DNA from: Nymphaea colorata
Lineage: Eukaryota > Streptophyta > Magnoliopsida > Nymphaeales > Nymphaeaceae
NCBI RefSeq assembly: GCF_008831285.2
Contig: NC_045146.1
Span: 16,485,149-16,549,148 of the forward strand
Reading direction: 5' to 3'
Length of the DNA: 64,000 nt
Shown here one piece after another: positions 1 through 11,900 of the stretch. Position 1 is the stretch's first letter; every line of letters begins with the position of its first letter. The translations under genes and the position numbers were made by a program. Under the pieces are notes generated by a model that saw only the letters and a program-made list of their open reading frames with translations, did no database searches and had not been told where the DNA came from.

Positions 1-164
1 AGCTATCAGGAGGATTACCATTATTAGGAGAAAATGAACAAGGGAGGTTTCTTTAGCGTAGGAACACTAGATCTATGAAGAAGGGATGTCTTGGCAATAT
101 CAAATTCCAGCTCCAATTCCTTGAGAAAAACATAAAACTGAATCTTCTTGAGTTTGTTTTTCTT

Positions 165-659
165 TTAGCAAAATATCATGAGAATCATGCCACTGCAGTT
201 CAAAAATAGATAACTGATCCCATTTTTGAATTGAGATAGTTCACCATAGCAATCTTTAATGGATTTCTCCCCTTGTTGTAACTTTGAAATTTTAACTTGA
301 ATGAATATTCCATTTATGGGCACATCTTTCATTGTATTCATTTCTTTCAAGAATTCCCATTCATAAGCATGCTCAAACCTGGCAAGTTGAGCACTCATGG
401 ATGATTCCTACTATTGAGTGGGAATCCAATTAGCTTCTTTTTCAGAACCATCAATGAAACCCCAAAGTCCTTTTCCACTTATATGATGCTTCATAATAGA
501 AGCCCTTGTCACATAATTCATAGATGTCCGCTTCCATGATAACAGGTGAAAAGAAATAGAAGGAAGTGATGAGCACACCCAGTTGAAGGTTGAGTCTGAT
601 ATGATCTCCAAGAACAGTCTTTGAACCATGAGGTCTTCCAAGACCTTTACAATTTTCAA
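165..659 (-). pseudogene. Decayed Ty1/copia gag fragment
   Basis: Two minus-strand open stretches (659-411 and then 398-165) read in the order expected of a copia-type Gag N-terminal region. The first contains the segment GKGLWGFIDGSE, typical of the start of plant copia Gag. The second contains KLQQGEKSIKDCYGEL, matching the 'LQQG..S...Y...L' part of the UBN2/retrotransposon Gag domain. The frames are interrupted by stops and no intact zinc knuckle, protease or polymerase follows to the left within the window. Together with the primer-binding-like site at 836-850 this looks like the 5' part of an old element pointing left. It is inactive. The family assignment rests on motif recognition only. 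Confidence 0.55.
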
Positions 660-835
660 TCAGTACTACATTATTCTTCTCTTCAGTATCAGAAAAATGC
701 AGAAAAGTCTAATAGCAGCACCAAACGAACTGATGAGATTCTTGCAAAATATCGTCTAACTGTTGGTGGTCACAGCATCAATGAAGCTCATTCTTTCCCA
801 CAATTTGGTACAGGAAATATTAGGTCATACAGTAC

Positions 836-850
836 CAGGCTTTGATACCA
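836..850 (-). other. Primer-binding-site-like sequence of the old copia remnant
   Basis: On the minus strand this reads TGGTATCAAAGCCTGG, a variant of the initiator-tRNA-Met primer site (TGGTATCAGAGC) used by plant copia elements. It lies directly beside a TG dinucleotide at 851, which on the minus strand is the CA end expected of a 5' LTR. The gag fragment lies on the correct downstream side. The LTR itself (from 851) appears to be interrupted at about 948 by the hAT-like element. Confidence 0.5.
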
Positions 851-1277
851 TGTAAACGGCATTGATATAGATGTAAATCTACATTCAAAAAATCTGTCTA
901 TCACCAAGGATATAGATAAATATTTCCCACTATAATAGCTTCACAACCTATGTCACATGGGTGCGGGTACGGCACGGGTTCGGATACGGCATTTTTTGAA
1001 AATTGTGGGTACGCAGGTACAACAAATCTTTTAATTCCCAAAAATGAACAAATGAAAAAAAAACATTAGCTGTTCTACAAAACTGGTCTCACAGACTCAC
1101 AATCTCACAGTCTGTCAATTCTCATAACTACACATCAATGAAGAACATTGAAAGAAATAAAAAAAACAACTGGTTGCTGAAATAGCTGATAGATCAAACC
1201 AACCATGATGAAATGAAACCAAACAAAAGTGGCAGCCAACAAATAAACACATATAGATCAAACAAAAGGTTAAAACA

Positions 1278-1536
1278 TGTTGAATTAGAAAAGTTTTATG
1301 TTTTAGGAGGCTCTTCGTAATATTAAAGAGTTATAAGACCTCTTTAATATTTTCGTTGTTTCTCATTGATTTATTTTGTAAATCTCTTTTCTACCCTAAT
1401 CTCTTTTATAAGGGAGATTAGGGTTAACGTAATAACAACTTTTTGGGTTAGCCATACGGCTGCCTCTCTCTCTATCTCCCTCTCTCTCGCTCTCTCCACA
1501 TCTCACGACAGACCTTCTTATTTCACCGCTGCAACA
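1278..1536 (+). repeat. 5' LTR of the copia element
   Basis: It starts TGTTGAATTAG and ends GCTGCAACA, so has the canonical TG...CA ends. It contains a TTTTATAAGG TATA-like motif near 1404 and a CT-rich stretch (about 1463-1500) downstream of it. By eye it is identical to the 3' LTR. Confidence 0.95.
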
Positions 1537-1549
1537 TGGTATCAGAGCA
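1537..1549 (+). other. Primer-binding site (initiator tRNA-Met type)
   Basis: TGGTATCAGAGCA begins immediately after the 5' LTR. This is the standard plant copia minus-strand priming site, complementary to the 3' end of initiator tRNA-Met. Confidence 0.9.
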
Positions 1550-2261
1550 GGCGTGAATCAGGCTGGCGACGTGAGAAACAAAAAAAAATCTGTTGTCGAC
1601 GTTTCTGAGGCGTAAATCAGGCTGGCGACGTGAATCAGGCTGTCGACTTCTCCTCTTCAGGCTGTCGACTTCTCCTCTTCAGGCTATCTCTTCCACCGTC
1701 TCCTTCCCTTCTCCCTCTTCCGTCTCCTTCTCCTACTACACACGACACGACTGGGTTGAGCTGACTGTTTTCCAGCAGCTGACCCGTGTGGAGGAGTCTA
1801 TTGACGCTATGAAATCTGCGTGAATAGACTCCAGCTATGGGTATCTACATATATATATTTTTTTGCAGCTGGGTGGGAGTTTGCGATAGTTTATGTTGAA
1901 TGCTTTCGTTGCTATTCATGATTCGTAGAAAATAAAACTGTGGTACAGCAGCGTTAGATGCAAGTAGATACGTTGTTGGTTGCTAAAGCCATTGCAAGCA
2001 GTGTGGTTTTTTTTAGGCATCGGATTTCTGGATTTTTCTCCATCGTGGGGTTCTTGGACAGCAGTCTTCTACTTGTATTGCTGGTGCTTTTGGTCTTCTA
2101 TTTGTATTGCTGAAATGTATTTATTGTGGGACTGTTGGACAGCAGTCTATCGTGTGGAATAGTGGTTTGCATCTAACGTTGCCGTGTGGTGATTGGACTT
2201 ATGCTATTGTTGATCAGTTGCAGTCGCTATTGATTTATATATACATTTTTCTTCCGCTTGC

Positions 2262-5200
2262 TTGGTGGGTGATCATTTGTGGGCAGACTTGCAATGGCTG
2301 AAATTAATAGATCTGATTTTTTCTCATGAGGTTAAAAGTGGAGGAAATCCATTTTCTTATGGTTCTACTGTAAAGTTAGATGGATCTAACTATGAGATTT
2401 GGTCTCGTGTGTTTATGATGTCTGTGATTGGACATCAGAAGGAGCATGTTATAGAAGAAAACGAACCTGTTGAAAATAGTGGAAAATATGGTTCATGGAA
2501 GGGAGATAATAATATTGTCATGTCATGGATCATGAATAGTGTGCAACCTCAAATTGCATCAACTATTGCATACTACACCTCGGCCAAGCAATTGTGGGAT
2601 TTCTTGAAACAAACTTACTCAAATGACAAGAATGTTAGCAAGATATTGCAGGTAGAGAAGGAACTACTTAATCTACAACAGGGTAACCAAAGTCTTGCTC
2701 AGTACTTCGCTTCCCTTAAGTCCATCTCTGAACGACTTAAAGCATTACGTCCTCCATGTCCAACATGCTATAAGACCCATGGTGAACAGTCTATGGTTGC
2801 GAAGTTCCTACAGGGTCTCTCCTCTGAATATGCAGTAGCAAAGGCTCAGATGTTGACTGGAGCAGAAATCCCTGACCTAGCTGAAGCCTACAATAGACTC
2901 AGTCGTCTTGCTGTGACCCTCTCTTCACCCTCTAGTGATATCCATGCCTCTGCCCTGACAGCCTCAGGAGGTCGTGGACGTGGTTTATTTAGGGGAAGAG
3001 GCATGGGCCGTGGGTCAGGAGGAGGTCGGGGGAGATTTCAGTGCACCTATTGTGGGAAAATAGGTCATTTGGAAGACAGATGTTGGGATAAACATGGTCG
3101 TCCTACCGCAGCGCCACCCTTAGGAAGAAATGTTACATCGAAGTTGGGGACTAACTCTTTACAGTCTTCTATTGGATCGGCCCAAGCAGCGTCATCAGTG
3201 GTAGATGGGTCTTTATCTTCTTCTCAGCCTGAGACAGTGACTGTGAGTATCAATAAGTTAGAGTATGAGGACTTTCTAGCACACAGATCTACTCAGCCGT
3301 CGGCCTCCACAGTTATGAGTGACAGCGCTATGTCTGTTGACACTATCTCATATGATACAGGTACTACTTGGATTATTGATTCAGGGGCATCGAGGCACTT
3401 TTGTAGTAAACCTTCTATGTTTACTGTGCTACACTCATTACCTCAGATACGTCATGTGAGACTTGCAGATGGTAGATGGTCACCTATTATGGGTTATGGA
3501 GATATCAAGATTTCTCAGTCTATGACTATTCCAAATGTGTTATATGCTCCTAAGTTTCCCACAAATTTGTTATCTGTTGGACAATTGATTAATGATTTAC
3601 ATTGTCGTGTTACGTTTGACTCTGGTTTATGTTCATTTCAGGACTTGCAAACTGGGAAGACGATTGGTGGAGGCTATGAGAAAGGGGGCATCTACTTCCT
3701 GTCGGATCCCGTGGGTATTGCAGCATCATCGATCACATCGTTGTCCTCCTCTTTCCAGTGGCATCTCAGACTTGGTCATCCATCTGTCTCCAAGCTCTGT
3801 CATCTTCTTCCACATCTTTCATTACCAGAGTCGTTCCAGTGTGAAGCCTGTCAACTTGGCAAACACACTCGTAGTAGTTATTCATCGAGTCTTAGTCCGT
3901 CTAGTTGTGGACTATTTGATCTTCTTCATGTTGATATGTGGGGTCCTAGCAGAGTTGCTAGTAGGTCAAGATTTCGTTATTTCCTTGTTATTGTAGATGA
4001 TTATTCTCGAGTCACTTGGGTATTCCTTTTGAAGGAAAGGTCTGAAGTCGTATGTACTCTCAAAAACCTTATTGTTGAAATAAAGACCCAGTTTGGTATT
4101 CTTGTTAAAAACATTCGCACTGATAATGCTCGAGTTCAAGGCATCTACCTTAATGAAGTTTTACTCAGATAATGGCATTTCTCCTCAGTTTACATGTCCC
4201 CATACCTCCCAACAAAATGGAATAGTTGAGCGAAAACATCGCCAACTTTTAAATGTGGCTCGTTCCCTTATGCTTCATACTAATCTACCTGCATATTTTT
4301 GGGGAGATGCTATTCTTACTGCTTGCTACTTGACCAATCGTTTACCCTCATCCTCAATTGATAACCAGGTCCCCATTAAACTTGTGCACCCACAAAGACC
4401 CTTGTTTCCAGTAGCTCCCAAAGTATTTGGTTGCACATGCTTTGTTCACATTCTTGGACCCACACGTGACAAATTGGGGGCCCAAGCCATTAAATGTATT
4501 TTCATTGGCTACTCCAGAAACCATAAAGGCTACAAATGCTTTGATCCCTTGACTCAAAAAGAGTATATCAGTGCGGATGTCACATTCTTTGAGTCTCAAC
4601 CTTATTATAGCCTCACTCCTATATCTACTGAGATGCCACGGTCACCAGACCCACTGCCTATTCTTCCTATTCCTTTGGAGTCGTTCCCTTTTGAATCTCC
4701 CTCTTCTGTTGTGTCCAAGTTTCGTGATCCTCCGCTGGTCTACACACGTCGACAGGACCCTTCTCATCATCCTTTGCCAACCGTTTCTCAGGAGGTAAGT
4801 ACATCTGAAGTGCATAGCCCTACTCATTCTGATCCCTATCAAGACTTACCTATTGCTCTTCGCAAAGGCAAGCGACAATGTACTTTACATCCTATATCTC
4901 ATTTTGTGTCTACTGATGGTGTTGGTAAAAATATGCAACAGTTCATTCAAGCTCTGGCTGCTCATACAGTTCCTACGTGTCACCAACAGGCTTTATTAGA
5001 CACCCAATGGAGACGGGCTATGCAAGATGAGATGGATGCCTTAGTGCAGAGAGGCACTTGGGAACTTGTTGATCCTCCTCCTCGTTGTGATATTGTTGGC
5101 TCAAAGTGGGTATTCACAGTGAAATATAATTCTGATGGTTCTATGGAACGATACAAAGCTCGGTTGGTTGCTAAGGGCTACACGCAGACCTACGGTGTGG

Positions 5201-6505
5201 ATTTCTTTGAGACCTTCTCTCGAGTTGCTCGGTTGGGAACCATTCGTCTTATCATTTCCGTGGCTGTCCACCATGACTGGCACATGTATCAACTGGATGT
5301 CAAAAACGCCTTTTTGTATGGTGATCTCGATGAGACTGTCTATATGCAACAACCACCGGGATTTGAACGACAGGGGGAGTGTGGCAAAGTATGCAAGCTG
5401 AAGAAAGCTATTTATGGACTCAAACAGAGTCCTCGTGCGTGGTTTCACAAGTTTTCTGAGGTAGTCTCAAAGTGTGGCTTTGTGAGATCTCCTCTTGATC
5501 ATTCTTTGTTTATCAAGAAGGCTTTCAGAGGTATAACCGTTCTCGTGGTTTATGTTGATGATATTATCCTGATAGGTGACTCTGATCAAGAAATTTCTGA
5601 TGGTAAAGTTGTTTCTTCAAAAACACTTTGTGACGAAAGATCTTGGTCCTCTACGATACTTCTTGGGAATAGAAGTTGCTCGCAATAGGGAGGGTGTTGT
5701 TCTCTCTCAACGGAAGTATGTTCTTGATTTATTGCAGGACACAAGGATGCTAGGAGCTAAACCGGCTAATTTACCTATGAATCTACGTATACATCTTCAT
5801 GATGACCAAACAGAATTAGTGGATTCTCGATCTTACAGATCCCTTATTGGAAAACTACTCTATGTTACTGTGACAAGACCATACATTAGTTTTGTAGTGG
5901 GAAAACTAAGTCAATTTATGGAAAAACCAAAGAAAGTTCATTGGGATGCTGCCTTGATGGTGGTTAAATATCTGAAATCGTCTCCTGGCAAAGGCCTTTT
6001 GTTCACGAAATGCAAGACTCTGGAAGTGGAAGCCTATAGTGATGCTGATTATGCTGGCTCAGTAGAGGACAGAAAATCTACCACAGGATTTTGTGTATTT
6101 GTGGGAGGCAATCTTATATCGTGGAGAAGCAAAAAACAAGGTGTGGTGTCAAGATCTAGTGCAGAATCTGAATACAGAGCTATGGCTCAAATAGCAGCAG
6201 AAATGACTTGGGCTAGATCTATGCTATCCAGCCTAAGTGTGTCGATTCCACTTCCCATGAAGATGTATTGTGATAATCAAGCAACCACACACATTGCAAA
6301 CAATCCAGTTTTCCATGAAAGAACTAAACATATTGAAGTGGATTGCCATTACATTCGGGATCTCGTTCAAGCATGAACCATTGCCACTATTCATGTTCCT
6401 TCAGAAGATCAAGCTGCAAATATCTTCACCAAAGCTCTTCCTATTGGTGATTTCTCTAGATGTTGTGACAAGCTGAGCATGTTTAATATGTATGCTCCAG
6501 CTTGA
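2262..6505 (+). pseudogene. Broken copia Gag-Pol polyprotein
   Basis: The first frame (2262-4172) holds Gag, a CCHC zinc knuckle (CTYCGKIGHLEDRC, about residue 261), the protease active site DSGA (about 373), the HHCC GAG-pre-integrase zinc site and the first two integrase aspartates. The second frame (to 5688) holds the integrase glutamate region (VERKHRQ), reverse transcriptase and its YVDD motif (codons from 5551). The third frame (5576-6376) holds the end of the RT and RNase H (AYSDADYAG, SSAESEYRA). Breaks: a frameshift near 4130-4150 inside integrase, a second near 5590-5600 inside RT, and an in-frame TGA at 6374-6376, after which the frame stays open to the TGA at 6503-6505. The natural-looking ATG at 2294 also runs into a stop at 2327-2329 after a T run, so Gag may have its own frame slip. 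The copy is coding-defective. Confidence 0.9.
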
Positions 6506-6512
6506 GGGGGAG
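6503..6512 (+). other. Polypurine tract of the copia element
   Basis: TGAGGGGGAG lies directly before the TG of the 3' LTR at 6513. This is the usual plus-strand priming site. It overlaps the original polyprotein stop codon. Confidence 0.85.
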
Positions 6513-6771
6513 TGTTGAATTAGAAAAGTTTTATGTTTTAGGAGGCTCTTCGTAATATTAAAGAGTTATAAGACCTCTTTAATATTTTCGTTGTTTCTCA
6601 TTGATTTATTTTGTAAATCTCTTTTCTACCCTAATCTCTTTTATAAGGGAGATTAGGGTTAACGTAATAACAACTTTTTGGGTTAGCCATACGGCTGCCT
6701 CTCTCTCTATCTCCCTCTCTCTCGCTCTCTCCACATCTCACGACAGACCTTCTTATTTCACCGCTGCAACA
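6513..6771 (+). repeat. 3' LTR of the copia element
   Basis: 259 bp, the same length and apparently the same sequence as the 5' LTR. It is followed by the target duplication AAACA at 6772-6776. Confidence 0.95.
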
Positions 6772-7192
6772 AAACACATATAGGTCTATAGATTGTTCAA
6801 TCTTCAAACAAAAACATTCCCAAATCAGAAAAATGAAAAACCCCAAATCAAGAAAACAGAGCTCTAATTTTTAATAGCGCAAAGAAAAAAAAAACACTTA
6901 CCTAGCCACCACAGGCTGCCGCCGTGCACCGCTGGACGTGGCTGTGCATCGCCGGACATCGTTGCCACTACCAGTCATTGCAGGGAGGAGGTAGATGAAG
7001 AGGGAAAGGTCGATCTCTGCTGCTCAATGAGTTTCATAAAGATAAATTGAATTCTTATGGTTTGGGTCGGGTCTGGCCCAGACCCAATCCAAACCATACC
7101 CAATTGCCTCATCGTACCCGTTTCCGTGTCCCGGCATACCAGAGCGGGGTACGTGGGCCAATCCCACGTACCCATGTCACATAGTTTACAAT

Positions 7193-8622
7193 TCTTACGA
7201 AAGGGACAAAAACTGTGCATTTAAGGCACAAAAACTGTATTAAAAATTTTTAGAATTTAGGATTTAGATTTTATGTAAATACACATATGTGATTGGTATA
7301 TCATATATGTACTATCATATGTCAATGTCATATACTTTTGAAAGTTTGATACATACATACATATATATAAAACATGTGTGCTTAGGTTTTTCGTGTTCTT
7401 ATTTCTATTTCTTTCTGTATTTTTCTGCCCTTTTTTATATTTTATATATATATTTTTTCTGTTTCAGGTAGTTAGTGAGCTAGCTGTTGGCTGGCCCCAA
7501 CGGCTAGTTTTTCTAGCTGTTGGAACCTGGCCCAACAGCTATCTCCATTTACTTTTCTTCTTTATTTTAGTCTCTGAAAAAGGGGCTTGTGCCCCATGTT
7601 TTGGTAAGGTCTTTGAAGCCAGGGTTGTATTAACTATTATGTTTTGAGGTTCAGCAATATACTTTATTTTCTCCTTTAGCTTGAGTTTTTTGTGTGTGCC
7701 CTTGGTGAGCTGGATATCTTCAAGTGACTGTTATTGGGGAACTTCTGTTTGCTTTTTCATCTCTGGTTTACAAAATAACTACCAAAGGCTTCCAAGAACC
7801 TCACATAAAGAGAGGTCACGAGACACATTATGTAGATGAGAAAGAGAGAGAGAAAGCCATTGGGTACCCAATGGCTAGAACTCTAGCTCTTGGGAGCCTA
7901 ACAGCTCTCTAACAGCTGAATGAGTTCAGCTGTAAAAATAGAAAAAAGAGAAAATAAAAAAGGGAAAATACAAAGAAAAAGAAAATAACAACAAAAAGGA
8001 ATACAAAAAGAATCCTCAAACTCTAACAAGTACAATAGATACCCAAAGAAGATGAGCATAGACCAGTGAAGGAGACAAGTTGGGGGAAAGGCTTATCATA
8101 GAAATTCAAGTTGAATGTGATCCAGGAGGAGCTGAAAGCACTACATGGAAAATAGAAATTGTTTTACCCAAGTACCTCTCCCTTCTCACATCTTGAGAAC
8201 GGGTATTTAAAATGCACAGGATTGTAAATAAATGGCCTTGTTTAAAAATAATTGGCCACTGGGAGGATTATCATATCAAGTTATGGACTGTAGGTCATGG
8301 ATCCAAAGTCTGAACCTGATGAGGACTAAGTGTTAGTCAAAGGTCAAACCGAAGGGCTGGCCTGAGTTTTATGTTAATAGAAAGGAGGTGCTTCCCTCAG
8401 GGAAAACCTTTTTTCTTATTTCTCTCCATGTGCTATGATCTTTGATAAAATTATTACTGTAAAAGGTCCAAACTTCATAACTGCGCTAATGTGATGTAGG
8501 TTATACAGTTGATCAGTTTAGGGTACTTTTTCTTTTAAATTTCCATGATGACATTTTATAACTTTTTTGCACTGGGTTTTGGTTCTTTCTAGACTATGTA
8601 TATGTGTGTGTGTGTGTGTGTG

Positions 8623-8660
<38 letters not shown>

Positions 8661-8946
8661 TAATAGGATGTAAAGCTACTAAATTGTACATATTTGATGA
8701 GTAGGTTTCTTGTGTTGGGTCTTGTGTCATGCTCCTGCTTCGAAATTGTTGTAGTCCCTTAAAAAAGTAATGTATGTGCATAATTTACATCAGAATTTTG
8801 ATCTTTCATGCATGTTGTTCCTGACTTGGCACTCGATCCAGACACACGGGTGCATGGGTCATCATTTGAAACATACATTTTTATGTATGTCTTTGCCTGC
8901 AAACCTTATTTTCTAGAGAGTTTCTGATTAACATTTTTGTTTGCAG
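7193..8946. other. Probable intron sequence upstream of the first visible PNPase exon
   Basis: No exon of the KH or RNase PH domains of PNPase can be read here on the plus strand. The stretch is AT-rich and holds two hairpins (about 7489-7540), a 22-bp perfect palindrome (7855-7876) and a GT microsatellite (8602-8659). If the downstream gene is intact, this is the 3' end of an intron that continues left through the transposon nest. Confidence 0.5.
8602..8659 (+). repeat. (GT)n microsatellite
   Basis: About 58 bp of alternating GT, interrupted once by TTTT near 8623. It also gives a spurious His-Thr repeat frame on the minus strand. Confidence 0.95.
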
Positions 8947-11900
8947 ATTGATTTTGTAGTTGGCCGTGAAATTGAAGTTGGTGGCATTTACAAAGGAATA
9001 ATCGTATCAATAAAAGAATATGGTGCTTTTGTAGAATTTAATGGTGGTCAACAAGGCCTTCTACACATTTCTGAGTTATCACATGAGCAGGCAAGTAGTG
9101 TGGACTCTGTCAGCTTTTATTCTAGATTCCTAGGTCTTTAAAATTTCTCTGTTTTCTTCAGTTTGTATCTTCATTTTATTTTTCTGTAGTTCTACTTTGA
9201 ACTTTGCCTCTAACAATAGCAATTCTCTACGGAACTTGACCCTTCTCCATATGCGCTGCAAGGTTACCAAATAACTCTGCCTCTGCGGAACCCCCCACCC
9301 CCACCCACTGATTATCTAATTAGCCTAAGTCACTTTGTGCATACATTTTGTTGTACTGAGACTGTGCTGGCTTGGATGGATTAGTTTTGGAACTTTGTCC
9401 AATTTTCCTGTGCGTGGCATTGATTAGCTAGGGTAAATTTTGAACATGACCCATATATCTATCTCACCTTTTGAAGCATTGTATAGGCTACAGCTTATCT
9501 GTAAGTTAATTGTCCTATACGATTGGGCAGAGCTAAGGTAGTGCTGCATAAAGAAAGCTAACTCATCCTTTCAAACGTTATATGCAAATGGTACCAATCT
9601 GGAATCTGGTCGGTTTCATAAGTACTGCATTAGTTAAGGCAGTCAAGTTCTGCGCCAAAAACATTCAATTATTAGATCTTATCATGTCTGAGAATATAAG
9701 ATATAAACACTCTTTTTGAGGTTTTGCTATATTAATTTCAATCTGAAAGATAACTGATCTTTTGCATGGCTTTGGATGATATTGTGGCCATCTAATTGAA
9801 AGCATATATCTTTGATTCTAGTGCTACTAATTCATTGTCATGTGTATATTTTGTTTTTATACGTTTTTTAAGCTAAAATCTCATATTGATTGTTTATCCA
9901 AGCTGCAAACTATAACTTAAGGCCGCGGTATCTAATCCTGCCCAGCTACCAAGCAGCAAACTTCTCCTGCTTGTTCAAAGACTGATAGTGAGGGGCCTTT
10001 GATTGGTGATGAGATTTTTTAGATTGCTAATTGGTGGCCTTGCCACTTAATCTATGCGCTCATTACATATAGCCCACAAATCAGATGGGCAACTGTTTGC
10101 AACTCCCCAAGCTGAACTTGGTTAGTGTTACTGCTATTAAATGTGATGTTTGTATTTAGATAAAGTGACACTGCTATTAAATGTGATGTTTGTATTTAGA
10201 TAAAGTGATGCTTTCGAAGAGCATCAACTTGTTGATTTCATTATGCTTGGGGTTCAATGTGGTGTAAATATCAAAATGGTGGTGCTTCCCTCTTTTGACA
10301 TTTCTCAGGCCATTAGTTTTTTAGTTTTACTCCCTTTTTTTTTTTACCTAAGCTGGATTCATCATGTCTTTGCATTTTTGCCTATGAGGATACAAGAAAT
10401 TCAAAGGAAAAATAATCTCATAATCTCTTTTTTTGTCCCTTTATAGTTTACTTGGAAAACATGTAAACTTGAGCAATGATTGATTTAGTGAAGAATGATT
10501 ATCCATCTTTATTGATCGATCACTGTAAATAGTAAATATGAACTGCACCATTGTAAGGTGAACAGATAGCAGTTGTGCAACTTTATGTGAACATATAGGG
10601 GGTGTTTGGATGACACCCCCCTTAAAACCAGGTTATAAGGAAACCAGGTTTTGTGTAAACCAGGTTTTGAAACCTGCTTTGTCTGTTTGGATGACAACAG
10701 AAAAACCAAGTTCTGACCTTTTAAACCTGGTTTTGTTTGGATGACAATAATCAGGTTTTATATGAAGCCTCTGGAAATCCGAATACAGTTAATGACAGTT
10801 GGATCAATCACCCATTATACATAATACAATTACAGTAGATCATAAACTTGACTAAAAAAATACCAGTTGATTATTCTTGCTTTTACTTGGGGCAACCTGT
10901 AACAACAATTATATCATATAATTATCCACATAGACATTATAGAAGAGACTAGTTATTGCAATTAGGGTGAACTACATTACCAACTGCAAACAAATGGACT
11001 GTAAAAGGGAAAAGAACTCAGAAGATGCTGATCAAACCATTCACTGAAATCAATGAGTGAATAATTAACCACTGAAACAACTAAATGGCCTAGCTTTTTT
11101 ATTTGGTTGCATCCTTGCGACTAGGATAAGATCACCTCCCATGGATAACAAGCTTTACATTAATGTTCTCCCCGCATCCATCTCACTTCCATCAAACAGA
11201 CGTTCACTCTGGTCATTATCTCAATTCTCAATCTCATCTTCACAAATTTCAGCTTCTACGGTAATCTCAATATCATTTTCCATTAGATGTACAAGAAACT
11301 TGTTGTCTTCCTTGACTTCATCTGGTACCCTTTCATAATGTTTATATGTGAGTAGAGCAGATAACCAAGGTAGGGTCGTTAACATTTTAAGACCCAAATA
11401 GTAGCTTGCCCTCCAGCACTCTGCCATATAAAGGGGAGCAGTTTACAGACTATTGGCCATATAAAGGTTGCAACATCATCACTACATAATTCAGAACCGA
11501 TCAAAAACATCAATTAGAAGGGGCCAAAACAAATCAACCGAACAAATCGAGTGGTTTTTTGGAACTTTGTCGCCAAATAATTCAGAACCAATCTGAAAAA
11601 GAAATCAAACAAATTGAAACAAAACAACCCAAACACAGCAACTGAAGGCACAAAAAACATCAGATATGATCTTTTCTACTAGGAACAGACTGGCCTCGAT
11701 GGGCAGAAAAAGGACAGGTGAAGGTTTCTGAAAGCAGGAGAGAATCTCACTGTGAGGAGAAGGGATAATATTTAAGAATGGATGACGTTGATTGCTTTGG
11801 TTGCCATAGCGTGCTCTTGAAAGTGAGAGGTTTTTAACAGGTTCCGGTGATGCAAGATTCAACCGGCAACCTGCCGACGTTTTGGGGTGAAAAACCTAGG

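Larger units (their letters stand above)
1278..6771 (+). mobile_element. Full-length Ty1/copia LTR retrotransposon, recent insertion
   Basis: A 5,494-bp element with two 259-bp LTRs, a primer-binding site, polyprotein coding sequence in the order Gag-protease-integrase-reverse transcriptase-RNase H (copia order) and a polypurine tract. The 5-bp target duplication AAACA is present at 1273-1277 and 6772-6776. The LTRs appear identical along their whole length, so insertion was recent. The leader (1549-2261) is CT-rich and holds a 22-bp tandem duplication (1637-1658 and 1659-1680). The coding region carries frame breaks (see the polyprotein entry), so this copy probably could not supply its own proteins. 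It sits inside the hAT-like element. Confidence 0.95.
948..7184. mobile_element. Probable hAT-like non-autonomous DNA element, split by a copia insertion
   Basis: The left end begins CTATGTCACATGGGT at 948-962. The right end is its near-exact inverted copy (ACCCATGTCACATAG, 7170-7184), 14 of 15 positions pairing. Both ends continue into GTACGG/CGTACC-rich subterminal sequence. The eight bases outside each end are ttcacaac (940-947) and tttacaat (7185-7192), matching at 6 of 8 with both differences C/T, as expected of an aged 8-bp target duplication, which is hAT-typical. Removing the copia insertion and its duplicated target leaves about 740 bp with no transposase frame. The superfamily call is inferred from the duplication length; only the inverted ends and flanks are seen directly. 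Confidence 0.5.

Noticed and set aside
2262-2293. Start of the long gag frame taken as the true N-terminus
   Set aside because: The residues before about 2330 do not resemble a copia Gag start. The better-looking ATG at 2294 is in another frame and stops at 2327, so the true start is probably disturbed by a slip in the T run.
7378-7647. 89-codon frame with hydrophobic N-terminus resembling a membrane protein
   Set aside because: The hydrophobicity comes from a T-rich stretch, and the frame runs through the hairpin repeats; no family resemblance.
8518-8781. 87-codon minus-strand frame with long His-Thr repeats
   Set aside because: It is only the translation of the GT microsatellite; no domain or conservation is expected.
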